Positions 1 to 12,500 of a stretch of DNA of 64,000 nucleotides are shown in pieces. A program made the position numbers and the translations under genes. How positions within the stretch are numbered: position 1 is the first letter of the stretch; every line of letters begins with the position of its first letter. This stretch comes from Calliphora vicina (taxonomy: Eukaryota > Arthropoda > Insecta > Diptera > Calliphoridae): assembly GCF_958450345.1 (NCBI RefSeq), contig NC_088781.1:45123357-45187356 (forward strand), read 5' to 3'. The notes under the pieces were generated by a model that worked only from the letters and a program-made list of their open reading frames with translations, ran no database searches and had not been told where the DNA came from.

Positions 1-108
1 ACGTTTTGTTGGCACAAAATTTGACATTTCCGAAGCCCTTTTGGAATGTTTAATAACTAAGTGAGAATAAATGTCAGACATGTGCCCTTCAAAATGACAT
101 ATACATAC

Positions 109-2556
109 ATATACATTAGAGTGACAATCAGTTGTATGGAAAAAAATTTTTGTTAAAATTTTGAAGAGTGCCGGGTGGAATATTGTGACACTAGGCCTAA
201 ATGTTAGGTGCTGAAAATTTGAGCCAAATCGGGCAACGATTTCTGGACGCGCATCGAGGTCAAAGTTCAGATATATGCAGAATTTTACTGTTAATATGGA
301 ATAAATAGGTGAAACTCGTTAACTTTCTGCATTGTTTTCTAGAAATATGTAGATTTATTTATATTAATGAATATTACATTAAAAAAAAATTTTGGAAATT
401 AACCCTGTATCTCCTTTGGTTCAAAATGACCCAAAAACTGTATTATCGCCAAAATTAGAGAAAAATGCAAATTTTTCAGTTTTTGAAAAAAGTTTGCTAC
501 TAAATAAATACTTTTGCAATTGAATGCAAAAGAATCGAAATGTGTACGTAATTATCGTTGTAATAAGATATAAATGACAAAATTTGATTAAAAAATTTTA
601 AAGTTATTACAAATTCGCCAGACCATTAACGTGTTTCAGGCCACATGAACAAAAAATTTAGGAAAAAAACTAAGATATTTCGAGAAAAATTAAAATAAAA
701 GCTCATTTTTACTTAAAATATGTCCGTATTTACTTGTATATGAGTTTTTGTCTTCGTAGGATACCGTTAACCTATTTGCAGGTATGGCCAAAAAAATAAT
801 TTTTTTTAACGGCTGTTTCAAAACTCCATTTTCAAATTTTTAAAAATTTTGTTAAACAAATTTCAGATTTTTTCGATCATCACATTGGGGTTTATTGAGA
901 TCAAAATAGGGAATAAAAATATGAAAAAATTATGTCAATACCTCTTACAGTTTTTTCGTACCTGCGATTTAAATTTTGAGTTTTTCAAGAAAAACTAATT
1001 TTTTGTCCATATTTAGGCGAATGAGTCCAATTTCCTTACTGTTATACATTTTAAGTAAAACCTATTCATAATATTATAGTCCTTGTAATTCTAAATATGT
1101 TCTGAAAGTTTTACTAAAATCGGAAAACGATAACCTTTGAATCGTGAAGGTCAAAGGTCAAATTTTTCAATATTTGGAATTTCTAATGAAAAGATAGCGA
1201 AATGTTATATATTTTTGGGCCGATTTTCATGAAACTTGAGGAAAATATATATTAGGGTCTAGCATTTACAACAACAGTGCAAAAATGGATTTTAACCTTT
1301 AAGAGGACTTGGGGTCAAAATGGTTGTGTTTTTCGTGATTTTAAAAGTTGAGGGTAATTTGGACCCCAAGTGCTGCTAAGGGTTAATTTCCATTTTTGTG
1401 CTGGTTTTTTAAATTCTGGACTTTATGTTATATTTTCCTTAATTTGCATTAAAATCGGGACAAAAATATATAACATTTCGCTATCTTTTCATTAGAAATT
1501 CCAAATATTGAAAAATTTGACCTTTGACCTTCACGATTCAAAGGTTATCGTTTTCCGATTTCAGTAAAACTTTCAGAACGTATTTAAAATTACAAGGACT
1601 ATAATATTATGAATAGGTTTTACTTAAAATGTATAACAGTAAGGAAATTGGACTCATTCGCCTAAATATGGACAAAAAATTAGTTTTTCTTGAAAAACGC
1701 AAAATTTAAATCGCAGGTACGGAAAAACTGTAAGAGGTATTGACATAATTTTTTCATATTTTTATTCCCTATTTTGATCTCAATAAACCCCAATGTGATG
1801 ATCGAAAAAATCTGAAATTTGTTTAACAAAATTTTTAAAAATTTGAAAATGGAGTTTTGAAACAGCCGTTAAAAAAAATTATTTTTTTTGGCCATACCTG
1901 CAAATAGGTTAATGGTATCTTACGAAGACAAAAACTCATATACAAGTAAATATGGACATATTTTAAGTAAAAATGAGCTTTTATTTTAATTTTTCTCGAA
2001 ATATCTTAATTTTTTTCCTAAATTTTTTGTTCAAGTGGCCTGAATCACGTTAATGGTCTGGCGAATTTGTAATAACTTTAAAATTTTTTAATCAAATTTT
2101 GTCATTTATATCTCATTACAACGATAATTACGTACACATTTCGATTCTTTTGCATTCAATTGTAAAAGTATTTATTTAGTAGCAAAATTTTTTCAAAAAC
2201 TGAAAAATTTGCATTTTTCTCTAATTTTGGCGATAATACAGTTTTTGGGTCATTTTGAACCAAAGGAGATACAGGGTTAATTTCCAAAAAAATTTTTTAA
2301 TGTAATATTCATTAATATAAATAAATCTACATATTTCTAGAAAACAATGCAGAAAGTTAACGAGTTTCACCTATTTATTCCATATTAACAGTAAAATTTT
2401 GCATATATCTGAACTTTGACCTCGATGCGCGTCCAGAAATCGTTGTCCGATTTGGCTCAAATTTTCAGCACTTAACATTTAGGCCTAGTGTCACAATATT
2501 CCACCCGGCACTCTTTGAAATCTAAAAAAAAAATCGGCTGTCACTCTAATATACAT
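109..2556. mobile_element. Foldback (giant inverted-repeat) hAT-like non-autonomous element with 8-bp TSD
   Basis: The element proper is 117-2548. It begins TAGAGTGACA and ends with the inverted complement. An identical 8-bp direct repeat ATATACAT lies on each side (109-116 and 2549-2556). Arms 117-1316 and 1362-2548 are reverse complements over about 1.2 kb with only scattered mismatches by eye. They close on a 9-bp stem (CTTGGGGTC / GACCCCAAG) and a 45-nt loop at 1317-1361. An 8-bp TSD and a TAGAG terminus (YARNG) are hallmarks of the hAT superfamily. No ORF above 60 aa is seen, so it is non-autonomous. Whether it is transcribed cannot be told. Confidence 0.88.
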
Positions 2557-2890
2557 ATGTTATTAAAAACATAAAATGCGTTCAAAAGATACGCCATCCA
2601 TTGTAAATCCCGAATTTTAGGGGGTTTTTATAGAAGGATTTCCTTACGTGCTTCCAAATTAAACATATTTTCTTTGCTGAAATCCAAAAGATGGGAGCTT
2701 TAAAAATCTTCCAAAATATTAAAAACCTCGTCGTTTCCTGGGATTTGCTAATCCACAAAAATCCCGGGATTTTAGTGATAGGGAATGACATTTATATAGA
2801 ACAGTTGTAAAAGAGGGATCTTTCATTAAATGCTTCCTATCTTCAAAGTTAAATATAACTCAGTGTGTGTGAGAAAATCCGAATTGTCAA
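2557..2890. other. Unassigned AT-rich spacer
   Basis: AT-rich sequence between the foldback element and a transposase relic. A 69-aa minus-strand ORF here has no recognisable motif and I do not support it as a gene. Confidence 0.5.
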
Positions 2891-2893
2891 AAT

Positions 2894-3490
2894 TTACATG
2901 ACTCTGGCCCATAAATAAGGCTTAATTTGACCTATGGCATAAGTTATGTTGGCTGTGAGGGCCCCTATGATTTGTGGCTTATTCGCATATACCTGGGAAT
3001 TAAGAAAATCCCACAAGAAAAAGTTTAACGGGGTCAAATCGCACGATCTCGGTGGCCAGTACACATCATCTCGATCGTGCAGAATGTGCAATGTTCACCG
3101 ACCTATAGCTTTCGCCGTACACGACCTGGCCAATGTCGTTATCAAAGAAATATGGACCGAAGACTCCGCCAGCCGAAAAACCAACCCAAACAGGGACTTT
3201 TTTGGTATGCATTGGACGCTCTTGGTTCTAATGTGGATCGGTATAGTCCCACAATTTTGTTTACTGAAATGGGCCTTAACGTTGAAGCTGATTTTTTATG
3301 AAAATTACGGCCAGTATCTAACTGCTCCAGTTATATGGTCGTTAACTTTCAGCTCGTGGGTCAGTTGAAAGTCACGAAGCAAAATTCGCCATGTTGTGGA
3401 TTTCAATCCGTCCATGGTGAGTTGGTAAGACTTAATGGCAGCTAATTCGACAGATGTAGCTTCAACAAAATGGGCGCTATCAACTATCAA
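2894..3490 (-). pseudogene. Tc1/mariner-superfamily transposase relic (frameshifted)
   Basis: Read on the minus strand with frame changes, this gives consecutive landmarks of a DDE transposase common in insect genomes. First comes an HTH-side segment with TTWRILLRDFQLTHELKVND. Next is a core stretch with AHFSKQNCG, then VPVWVGFSAGGVFGPYFF. Last is the third-acidic-residue segment DVYWPPRSCDLTPLNFFLWD and a C-terminal helix with VYANKPQII. The reading frame shifts at least twice and the N terminus is missing, so it is dead. The plus-strand ORF over the same bases is a shadow. Confidence 0.75.
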
Positions 3491-3785
3491 AAAAGTCCCT
3501 TTTGAAAGACTCTTTAGATAGAATAGATAGTCAGACTATTACTTCTTCCATACAAAACATGTTCTCCTGTGAACCAATGAACTTAACCAAAGGTTAGAAC
3601 TCAAAATAGAAAATAAATTTTACATTCCCATTCACAGAGCTGATTGTACTAAGTACAACTTTGGTGTTTATTTGAATAGGTAACATATCAACGTGAAGTC
3701 AGTTTAGTAGTTCTAATAGTACCTTGATATCAGAAAGTATCCTGGATCTTTCATGTTTACTTAGAAATATAAAGAGCTGAATCAA
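3491..3785. other. Unassigned spacer
   Basis: No coding or repeat structure recognised between two transposon relics. Confidence 0.4.
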
Positions 3786-4090
3786 GGAAAGAACAGCGTT
3801 TGGGAAACAGACACAGATGGAGAGAGATGGTTTGTGCGGTTCAGAAGTGGTGATTTTGACACGCCAGCCAAAAAATGTCGAAGACCAAGAATTTGAGGCA
3901 TTACTCCATGAAGATTGATGTCAAACTCAACAAGAGTTTGCAAAATCATTGGGAGCTACTCAATCAGGAATTTCAAACGGATTTTTAAGTCTAACGCTAC
4001 AAAAGATAATAATTTTTGTACCGAATCATTACTTGCGATGAAAAACGGATCCATTACGATAACCAGAAGCGTATGAGATTGTAAGTGAAG
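3786..4090 (+). pseudogene. mariner transposase relic M1 (N-terminal HTH plus first catalytic motif)
   Basis: In shifting plus-strand frames it reads WFVRFRSGDFDT, a region equivalent to FEDQELEALLHEDXCQTQ, then KSLGATQSAISK. After a deletion it resumes at RIITCDEKRIHYDN, which holds the first catalytic Asp of mariner. It stops abruptly where a family A repeat begins. It belongs to the same mariner lineage as the copies at 6994, 27015, 40650, 43860, 49120, 55830, 59340 and 62935. Confidence 0.75.
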
Positions 4091-4816
4091 TTATACCCTC
4101 CCTACACCACCATAGTGGGGAGGGTATAATGCATTTATACAGATGTTTGTAACGCCCAAAAATATTGGTCTAATACCCACTTTAAAGTATATCGATCGAC
4201 TTAGAATAACTTTCTGAGTCGATTACACGATGTCCGTCCGTCTGTCCATGTACACCTTGTGCGCAAAGTACAGTTCGCAATTTTGAAGATATTTCGATAA
4301 AATTTGATACATATAATTTTTTAGGCCCAAGGACCAATCTTATTGAAACAGGCTAAAATCGGTCCATTATTTCACATATCCCCCATACAAATGTCCTTCC
4401 GAAATTGGACTTTATCGGTCATAAATGTTTAATTTATATATGTATCTCCAGAAATTTCGATCCAAATAAGTTTTATATATTCGAAATTCGTGTCACCAAA
4501 TTTTGTTACGATCGGTCCATAATTAGTCATAGCTCGCATATAGACCCGCTTCCAAAAATCACTTTAAAGTGCATAAATCTCTTAAAAATTTTATTATACA
4601 CACAAAATTCACCATAAATGACTTTCATATAGACATAAATCAGATGACCTAATTTCATGGTGATCGGTTCATAATTGGTCATAGCTCCCATATAAGGCCC
4701 ACTTCCGAAAATCACTCACGAAATTGAATTTTTGATATTTTAAAAGAAAAATATTTTTGCTCATTTACTTGGTGTAGGGTATTATATGACCGACCACACT
4801 TTCTTACTTATTTTTG
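4091..4816 (+). repeat. Family A interspersed repeat (DINE-1/INE-1-like), copy A1
   Basis: It starts TTATACCCTCCCTACACCAC and contains GATGTTTGTAACGCCCAAAA. A GTCCGTCCGTCTGTCC tract follows, then repeated CGGTCCATAATTAGTCATAGCTC modules. It ends in GTAGGGTATTATATG..CTTTCTTACTT. Three other copies occur at 16201, 28768 and 39952 (reverse). The architecture (TATACCCT hairpin start, GTAACGC, GTCCGTCCG tract) matches what I know of Drosophila INE-1/DINE-1 Helitron-related repeats. That family name is inference. Confidence 0.8.
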
Positions 4817-6304
4817 AAATAACTCTGTCTTGATATGAAGATCTAATGAGACTATTTATGTGTAAGTTGCCTTCGTTGTCAGGTGTAGATAGTTTCAGTA
4901 AAGCAGCTTGTTATTTGTAATAACTTAAATATTATCAAACATCCGGATGAACGAGATCCGACACGAACTTATTTTCGTAATAAAAGGAACTGTTTAAATG
5001 ATTTCATATTTTTCTGTGGTGTTTCTACATTTTAGTTTATATTTAAGTGTATTTAAAGACATCACTCCTTTGCACTTCTGCCCTTTCGCTGTAGCACCAG
5101 CACGAATGCACAAGTATTGCCTGCCTTCAGGCGGTTATTTTTATGAAATCATTTCATTTGTATGTTGTATACGACTATGCGTTTTTTCAAATTTGTATTT
5201 TTCATATTTTTTTTTTTACTCTTTTCATGTTTATTTTTGTTATTATACATACTTTTTTATCTACTTTTTAAGATAAACATGCATACATTTACAGTCATAC
5301 CAAAAAAAAAGAAGCATATTCCTTTGACTCACTCCTTTTATTTGGTGTTCCCACCACTGCCTACCACTCATACACAAAAATCCCTTGGTTCATTTAAAAA
5401 ATGTTTGGTTGATTTTGTTCTTATTTTTGTACTCATAAAGTTAACTGCTTTTTAAATACAGACGTGAGTTGTATTAAAAAAAATATATATGTAATAAAAA
5501 CATAAAAATATGAACGAAAAAAGAAAATATTTTTATTATAAAAATATTCAACAACTGTAATACAGATTTTTTTATGAGGTTTTCATGAAATAAACTCAAA
5601 AATATGGGCCTAATAAAGGGTATGAGTGGGTGGTGGAGTGAGTGGCTTCAGTATATTAAAATTTAACAAAATACAAGTTATTTTAATATAAGCCTAAATG
5701 TATGCTAAGAAAATGAGTTTACTAGCGGCATATTCAAAATGTTTTTCTATAATTTGCTTGTATCAATAGAATTTTAAACTGTAATATATTTTTTGATGGC
5801 TTTTCAATTCTTAAAATATTCAATTTTATTGATTCTTTATATGGAAAGGGAAACAGTACGTATTAAAGGTTCTATTAAGAAGGGGTTTGAAGACTGTAAT
5901 CAGTATTTTATGGTTTTTATAAAAACATAAATGGCAAGAATTTTTATATTGTGCTTTTGTTGTAGTGAAAATAATTTGATAAACTAATAACTGTATAAAA
6001 TAAATTTTATATTAAACTTTTATTGGCACACAATCATATCCGGGAGAAACCTTAAACATTGTTGCATTTTAACAACTTCTTGCTCCAATTCTCATTTAAA
6101 GGTTAACGCTTGAATGTCATCCATTTAAACATTTAGACCCTCAACTTTACGCCACCCAAAAGCCGATCAATAACGCACGATAACACTTTAATTACTTCAA
6201 TTAACCAAAAAAATATTTTTATAACCCAAATTTTAAAGCTCAAATATACATTGTTTCACAACAACGAGCAGCCAACAACACACTCTAGTCTCATAAAATG
6301 TTAA
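4817..6304. other. AT-rich intergenic region upstream of lipase gene 1
   Basis: T-rich and A-rich low-complexity sequence. The hydrophobic plus-strand ORFs at 4998-5455 are byproducts of poly-T tracts. The promoter of lipase gene 1 should lie at its right end, but I see no convincing TATA box or initiator. Confidence 0.4.
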
Positions 6305-6538
6305 ATGTTTAACAAAAAAGTGCCCATTATTTTCGGTATTATTTCTGCAATTATTTTAAATACCAGTGATCACAATTTCCAAACACTGGCCTGCATGCCT
6401 CGAGTATCACTACAAATTGGCGGAAAACCATTTCTTTGGCATTTCTTCGGCCATAATAATGTGGACAAAGATATCGATGAGACATCGAGGGAAATAGATG
6501 ATCAGTCGCCGGCCTATGAAAAATTAAATTGGTCAACA
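6305..6538 (+). CDS. Lipase gene 1, exon 1 (signal peptide and propeptide)
   Basis: 78 codons from ATG 6305 to the donor ACA|GTGAGTG. The N terminus has a hydrophobic run (VPIIFGIISAII) after two lysines, consistent with a cleaved signal. The rest is weakly conserved. The ATG is the first in frame, and the phase-0 end joins exon 2 cleanly at NWST|SDW. This exon is assigned by position, phase and the parallel with gene 2 exon 1, so it is less certain than the others. Confidence 0.68.
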
Positions 6539-9500
6539 GTGAGTGAAATAAGTGAAAATTAATAGAATTAAATTGTTGGTACTGAGAAAAACTACTTAAA
6601 CATTTAACAGTTTACAGAGCTTTGACTCAATAAGCGTTTTTCAAATTAAAAAATTAATTCAAACAAATGAATTTAAGAATATCTTTTCATGTTTCCTAAT
6701 TTGTGTTACAAATTCTGGAATAAACATTCAAATTAAATGAGAGAGCAGTTCAAAGTACAATCGAAAGCGGAATTATTATACACAATATCAGTTGGGAGTG
6801 CAAATGATGATCGAACACAAACTATTATTCATTTAATAATGACACAAAGACAGCAAGACTACGTACTAAGTTCCCAGTTGGAAATTTTTTATAGACATCT
6901 TGAATAAACTTCATAATGTTTCACAGTCTCTTCTGACTTTGTCACTTGTTCCCGTACAAAAATCTTCAAGACATTTTCTTATTTTTTAATATATTGGGTG
7001 TATGACTTAAAAATGCGGTTTTTTTCAAATATTTAGCTTTAAATTTGAAACATTTGGATAAATAAATTTACTTAAAGTATTGCCCTTTTCCCATCTTTCT
7101 GGCAACATATGGATTCCGAACCAAAAGAGCTGCTCATCTTTTGAGACCAAGAACGAATCAAGCCAATATCGGATACTTTGTTTCAAAGTTAAGCGTATCC
7201 CAGAGAAAATTTGTGCTTCGATCCGAACAAATAGTAGACGGACGGGGCACAATCTGGACTATAAAGCGGATGAGACAAAACTTCCTAACCACTTCTTTCC
7301 AAATAGTTTTTGACAGGTATTGCAACATGTGGCCGAACGCAGTCGTGATGGAATATTACGGTTTAATGTCTGGCCGAGGTTCCCTGTGATGGTCTGATCA
7401 GATTTCAGGAGAATATAATAGATAGGACACAAATACAGAGAATTACCTTAGCGCCACGGATATTTGGCTTTGGTATGGATTCGGCTGGCATTCCTGGCTT
7501 CACCTACGATGGACCAATTTTTCATCGCAAGTAATGATTCGATGCAAAAACTATTTTCTTTTATAGCGTTCAAGATCTCTCAGCTTTAATTCGTATGGTA
7601 CCCAATTGCTCTGCTTTTGGATGAATCCAGCTGTTTGCAAATGTTTTGAAATTGCTGACTGGGTAGCTCCCAATGATTTTGAAAGCTTTTGTTGAGTTTG
7701 ACAATAATCTTCATGGATTAATGACTCCAATTCTTGGTCTTCAAACTTTTTTGACTGGCCTGTGTGATCTTTATCTTCTTTTTCAAAATCACCACTTCTG
7801 AACCGTAGAAACCATCTCTTGCACGTTGAAAGTGATGGAGCACATTCACCATAAGCTCTGGTGAGCAATCGATGTGCTTCAGGGGAACTTTTTTTTAAAT
7901 TAAAGAAGTATAGCTAAACTTCCCGCATATGACGCTTTGCTGGCAGAAAGTTCGATATTTTCGAGACAAAAAAACTTTGTGAGAATTGAGAAGAAATGAA
8001 ATAGTGTCAAAGAGCTATCATTCCTTCCGAATTCATTCGAAATCGTCTATCTATTCAGAACGAATTTGGTGAGGGCCATTTAAAATCGTTTGTTGTCTCA
8101 TAAATCATCGTTGCCCAGATTTCTCAGTGTATATTCAACTCGAGGTCTTTAAAAAGCTCACATCCCATATACATAAACACCTCTATCGCGAATCAATATT
8201 CCACATTAAATATTTTCCCATTTCCCTATTTCGTTCATCAACTTTGTTCACATGAAAAAATTCCCCTTGTTGTGAAATTTTTAGATGTAATTTTGTAAAC
8301 AATAAACAGCTGTTACGAACAAAATTAACTATTGTGAATGAAAAGTTCATGGGAATATCACGATAGCAATTTTCCCTTCGAGGGAAATGGATATTTCATG
8401 GGAACAAAATTTCACATGTTATTGCCGATAGGGGTGAAATTGTTTCCTCGTCAAGGTTAATGAGAACGTGTTCAAAGTTCTTCTCTTCGTGCTCATATCC
8501 GAAGGTATCATAGAACATCGATGTATATCCAACTCTAGCTCCTCATACTTACAGCTAATAATAAGTTTCAATACAATCCGATAAATTAAACAGTTAGTCG
8601 ATGACAGCCGATTCCATGGCCACCATTAGTTTCCTAACTAACGTTGGATAGCTTGGCATAAACATTCTACTCCCCGTGATAATCTTTACAGCTTCTATAC
8701 AAGTCATTGTGTTCAAAATAAAGTCGCTGTGAAGGAATTGCTAAAGATCTTTCGGTTGTTTTTTACGTGCAAACATTCCTTGAAAAATAAAGCATATCTA
8801 AATTGGTCCAAATAATTAGGAGTGGTATGACAAACCTCTTTGCTTAAACCACTACATATTGAACATTCGACTGTTTGAGTATTAAAAATATTGAATTGGT
8901 CATCATAAGTTTTTCATGGTTGTGAATATCTCTATTCTAGGATAGTCAAGCGACTTTTATTTATATTTTTAACACATCTTCTTTTTTAGTCGATTTGTTG
9001 AAATATTTAATCATAGGAATAGGCATAAAGCCTTCTTTAGTCTGCCTTCGACAGTTCCGTCAAGTCGTTCAGGAAGTTTTCGCCCAGACATTCCAATCTT
9101 CGGTCTGTTAGGGACGGGAAGTGGCAGAGGTGATGCTTCGCAGTCTCATCCTCTCCTTCATCATCGGAACTTTTACTCAATCAGTGAGAGAGCCGTGCTC
9201 AGTTCAAACTCATTTCATTATCGATCACGAGGAATGCTTATCAGTGTTTTGGTCCGGCTGACGCACATGTGGTCTATCCTGGACACATCTTTAGAACTAA
9301 TGCAGAGGTATACCAAACAGTGAGGCTGCCATATTGTCCAACACATTGGTAAGTAATTTCCAGGGATATTTTAGTGTCTCGGTAACCAGAAGAGTACGAA
9401 TGAGGAATGTCTAGCCATCTCGTTCAAAGATGGCTAGGGAGAGAAAGAGAGTATGATGGTCTTGAGAACACTTCCAATGTTTATGGAGAATTCCGTAGTC

Positions 9501-12500
9501 GATGTATCTCCTTGCCTCAATGGCGATATAATACTTTCATGATCGTAGCTTTTAGATGTCTAGTTCAGCTGGGTGTCTGTTCTTAGAGTGTTCAGATAAT
9601 TTTAGGGGTGTTCATTCTGTGATCTCTATACCTATAGGTCACTGAATCTTTAATATAGACGATTCACAAAATATTTCAGACTTCTTGGAGTTCTCTATAC
9701 TAACGATCCATAGGTGAGTTTTAGATGTACTAATACTGTATATGATACTCAGACAATTAAATGACAACATTTAAAGACTTAACATGGATATGGACAAGAA
9801 TGACAAACAATAACAAAATGTCGTAATAGTGGAGTTATCCCTCCTTGTACATCTTATTAGCTTGGACTTGTTACTGTTACCAAAACATGTATGTGACAAT
9901 TCTTCATTGTATCGTGGTTGCTGTTGTGTCCAGCATCGAATATAGTTATAGATATTCTATATTTAGAGTAAAACTATTATTAAGGAAAAGTGGAAACCAC
10001 TTTCTAATGTAGAGTTAGTCTAGTTTTATAGTAAAGTCAGTATCCAGAAATAAAATAATTAAATTTCCCTCCAAAACCACAAAATAATTTTACTATGTAA
10101 CAAAATATTATTCTAAAAATTCCATTCTCTCCGTGTAAATTTAATTTTTAAACTTTAACATTTTCAGAGTGATTGGATTACAAAACACAACTATACATTG
10201 GAACACCACCACGTTGTAACAGCAGATGGTTACAATTTAACATTACATCGTATGCCACGACCAGGTCATCGTCCAATATTATTAATACATGGTTTGTTAA
10301 CCTCCTCCCTGGCCTGGGTTATCATGGGTCCTGCCAAGAGTTTAGGTATGAATCAGTCGCTCACTCCCATTCATTATGTTGTTTGCTAATAAAACATTAG
10401 AATCCTCTCTTTTTTTTTGTTGGATTTTGTTTTTGATTGTTCGTTGTGCGGCGGGGGCTGTATTTTATGTTTTTCATTCATTTAGCCTTTCAGCTGTTTA
10501 ACAATTACTATGATGTTTGGTTGGCCAATATGCGTGGTTCTCCTTGGTCGCGCAATCATTCACGTTTCACAATCGAGGATAGTGATTTTTGGAGTTTTAG
10601 TTTTCATGAATGGGGTAGCTATGATCTGCCAGCCATTGTTGACCACATACGTAATGAACAGGGAAACCGGAAATATGCTCTAAAAAAAGCGTTTTAGGCG
10701 CTTTAAATATGCAGTAAAAACTTTAAAATATGCTCTTAAAATTTAAAAAATATGCTCTTAAAAAAAACAAACTTACATAATTTTTAACCAAAAAAAATTT
10801 ACTTAAATTTTCAAATAAAAATCGTTGTCTATTGGATCTGAAAACATTTTTAAATATAGAAAATGTTCTTTCGACATCAACTGATGTTACAGGAGCAAAT
10901 TTAAAAGACAACATTTCTTTAACACTTAGAACGGTTTAGTTTGAATTAGAACTAAAATTTGATATTTAGATGGAGCTATTATTAAAATAGTGCTTATTTT
11001 ATATTAAAACAAGTAAGAGAGCTATATTCGGCTGTGCCGAATCTTATATACCCTTCACCTAATTATACTTCAAAATAAAAAATTTAAATATTTTTAGGTG
11101 AACAAAAATTTTTTTTCAGTTTTTTCATTTTTTTAATAAAAAAATTTTTCGAATTGTTATTTTAAATTTTAAAAAAAAATTTCTGTTTTTAAAATTTTTT
11201 TTTTTTGGTGAAAAGCCACCTATTTTTCAATTTTTAATTTTAAACAAAGGAAGTAAAAACCTGTAACACAACAGCGAAAAATAAGTAAGACAAAATTTGT
11301 TTTTGATAAACTCAAAATATGCTATTAAACAGTAAAATATGCTCTAAAAACGCAAAATATGACATAAATATGCTCTTAAAACAAATATATGCAAAAATAT
11401 GTATTTAAGGGTAAAATATGCAAAAATATGCACTAACAAATCGATGCCAAAATTCTTAAATAGTTCTGAAACGTGTAAATATCTTATCCATGTGCTCATT
11501 CGACTCACCAGAAAAAACATGCATTTGCATATTTTGGTTTCCCTGGTAATGAATCATCGTTTCAACAAGTTTTACTAATTGGTCATTCACAGGTTGGTTG
11601 GTTGGTGGAGTTGGTGTTGATGCTGATGCTACTGTCATTGTTTGTAGCTGCTCTTAATGTTGTATTGTGCTAAAATGTTTGTATTTGTTTTCTGCTGCTT
11701 CTGTTCTAGGCCTTAAATGCCATTTTGGTAATGTGTTCTTTGCTGCCACAGTACAATGAACGTTTGCAGTTTGTTCAGTCGCTGGCTCCAACGGTGGCTT
11801 TAAAGGGCCATGTTAAATTTGGCAGTGAGGATGTGAGGAAAGTAATGAAATTTATAAAGGTAAATTGTTTGGGACATAGAGCGGAAACTAGAATAACAAA
11901 TTCAAACAATACGAGTGTGTTTTTGTTTCCACATTGTTTTCTTTACAACTGAGTTAGGTCTTTGTAATGAGAGTTTCCGCTCTATGTATGTTTCTCTATG
12001 GTTTGGAGATTTTGAATAAAATTTGTGTTGCTTTTCTTTTAGAATAAATCCAAATCCCAAGAATTTGAATTGTTGCCCAAACAGTTTATGCGAGACAAAT
12101 GTGTGAAATCTTCCGAGAGAAGGGAGTGCGAAAAGTGGCTGCATTTATTAGCGGGCAGTGGACAATCCGACAAGGTACCTTGAAATCTAACTACAATCAA
12201 CATGTTTTTTACATAAAAGTCATTTTTGAGCAGCTTTCAAATACTCTTTTATATGGTCAACTATTACGAGGAGGCTCCCTTAAATCAATCCGCCATTTAC
12301 AACAAATCTGGAAATCGGGAGACTTTGTGGCCTATGACTATGAACCAGCAGGAAATTTACTTAACTATCGCACAGTGGAACCCTTAAACTATGACCTAAA
12401 GAAAGTCTCAGTGCCAATGGTTTTATATTTTGGAGAAACCGATAATTTAGCCTCACCCGAAGGCGTTCACCATATCTACGCCCATTTATTGGAGGGCATT

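Larger units (their letters stand above)
10659..11545. mobile_element. hAT element (887 bp) inserted in the lipase catalytic exon, TSD GTAATGAA
   Basis: Left terminus CAGGGAAACCGGAAATATGC, right terminus GCATATTTTGGTTTCCCTG, inverted to each other. Identical 8-bp repeats GTAATGAA lie at 10651-10658 and 11546-11553. Subterminal regions carry many AATATGC(T) motifs in the same orientation, typical of hAT transposase binding sites. The minus strand at about 10780-10914 encodes FAPVTSVDVERTFSIFKNVF, a hAT C-terminal dimerisation motif, so this is a deleted derivative of an autonomous element. A family B fragment is nested at about 11007-11255. Confidence 0.92.

Noticed and set aside
2946..3368. 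140-aa plus-strand ORF
   Set aside because: It is antisense to a frameshifted transposase whose motifs read on the minus strand.
4998..5455. Two hydrophobic plus-strand ORFs (92 and 97 aa)
   Set aside because: Made of poly-T tracts read as Phe/Leu; overlapping frames, no conserved feature.
11456..11638. 60-aa minus-strand ORF spanning the hAT right end and lipase intron 3
   Set aside because: It crosses the transposon boundary and runs antisense to the lipase exon; no motif.
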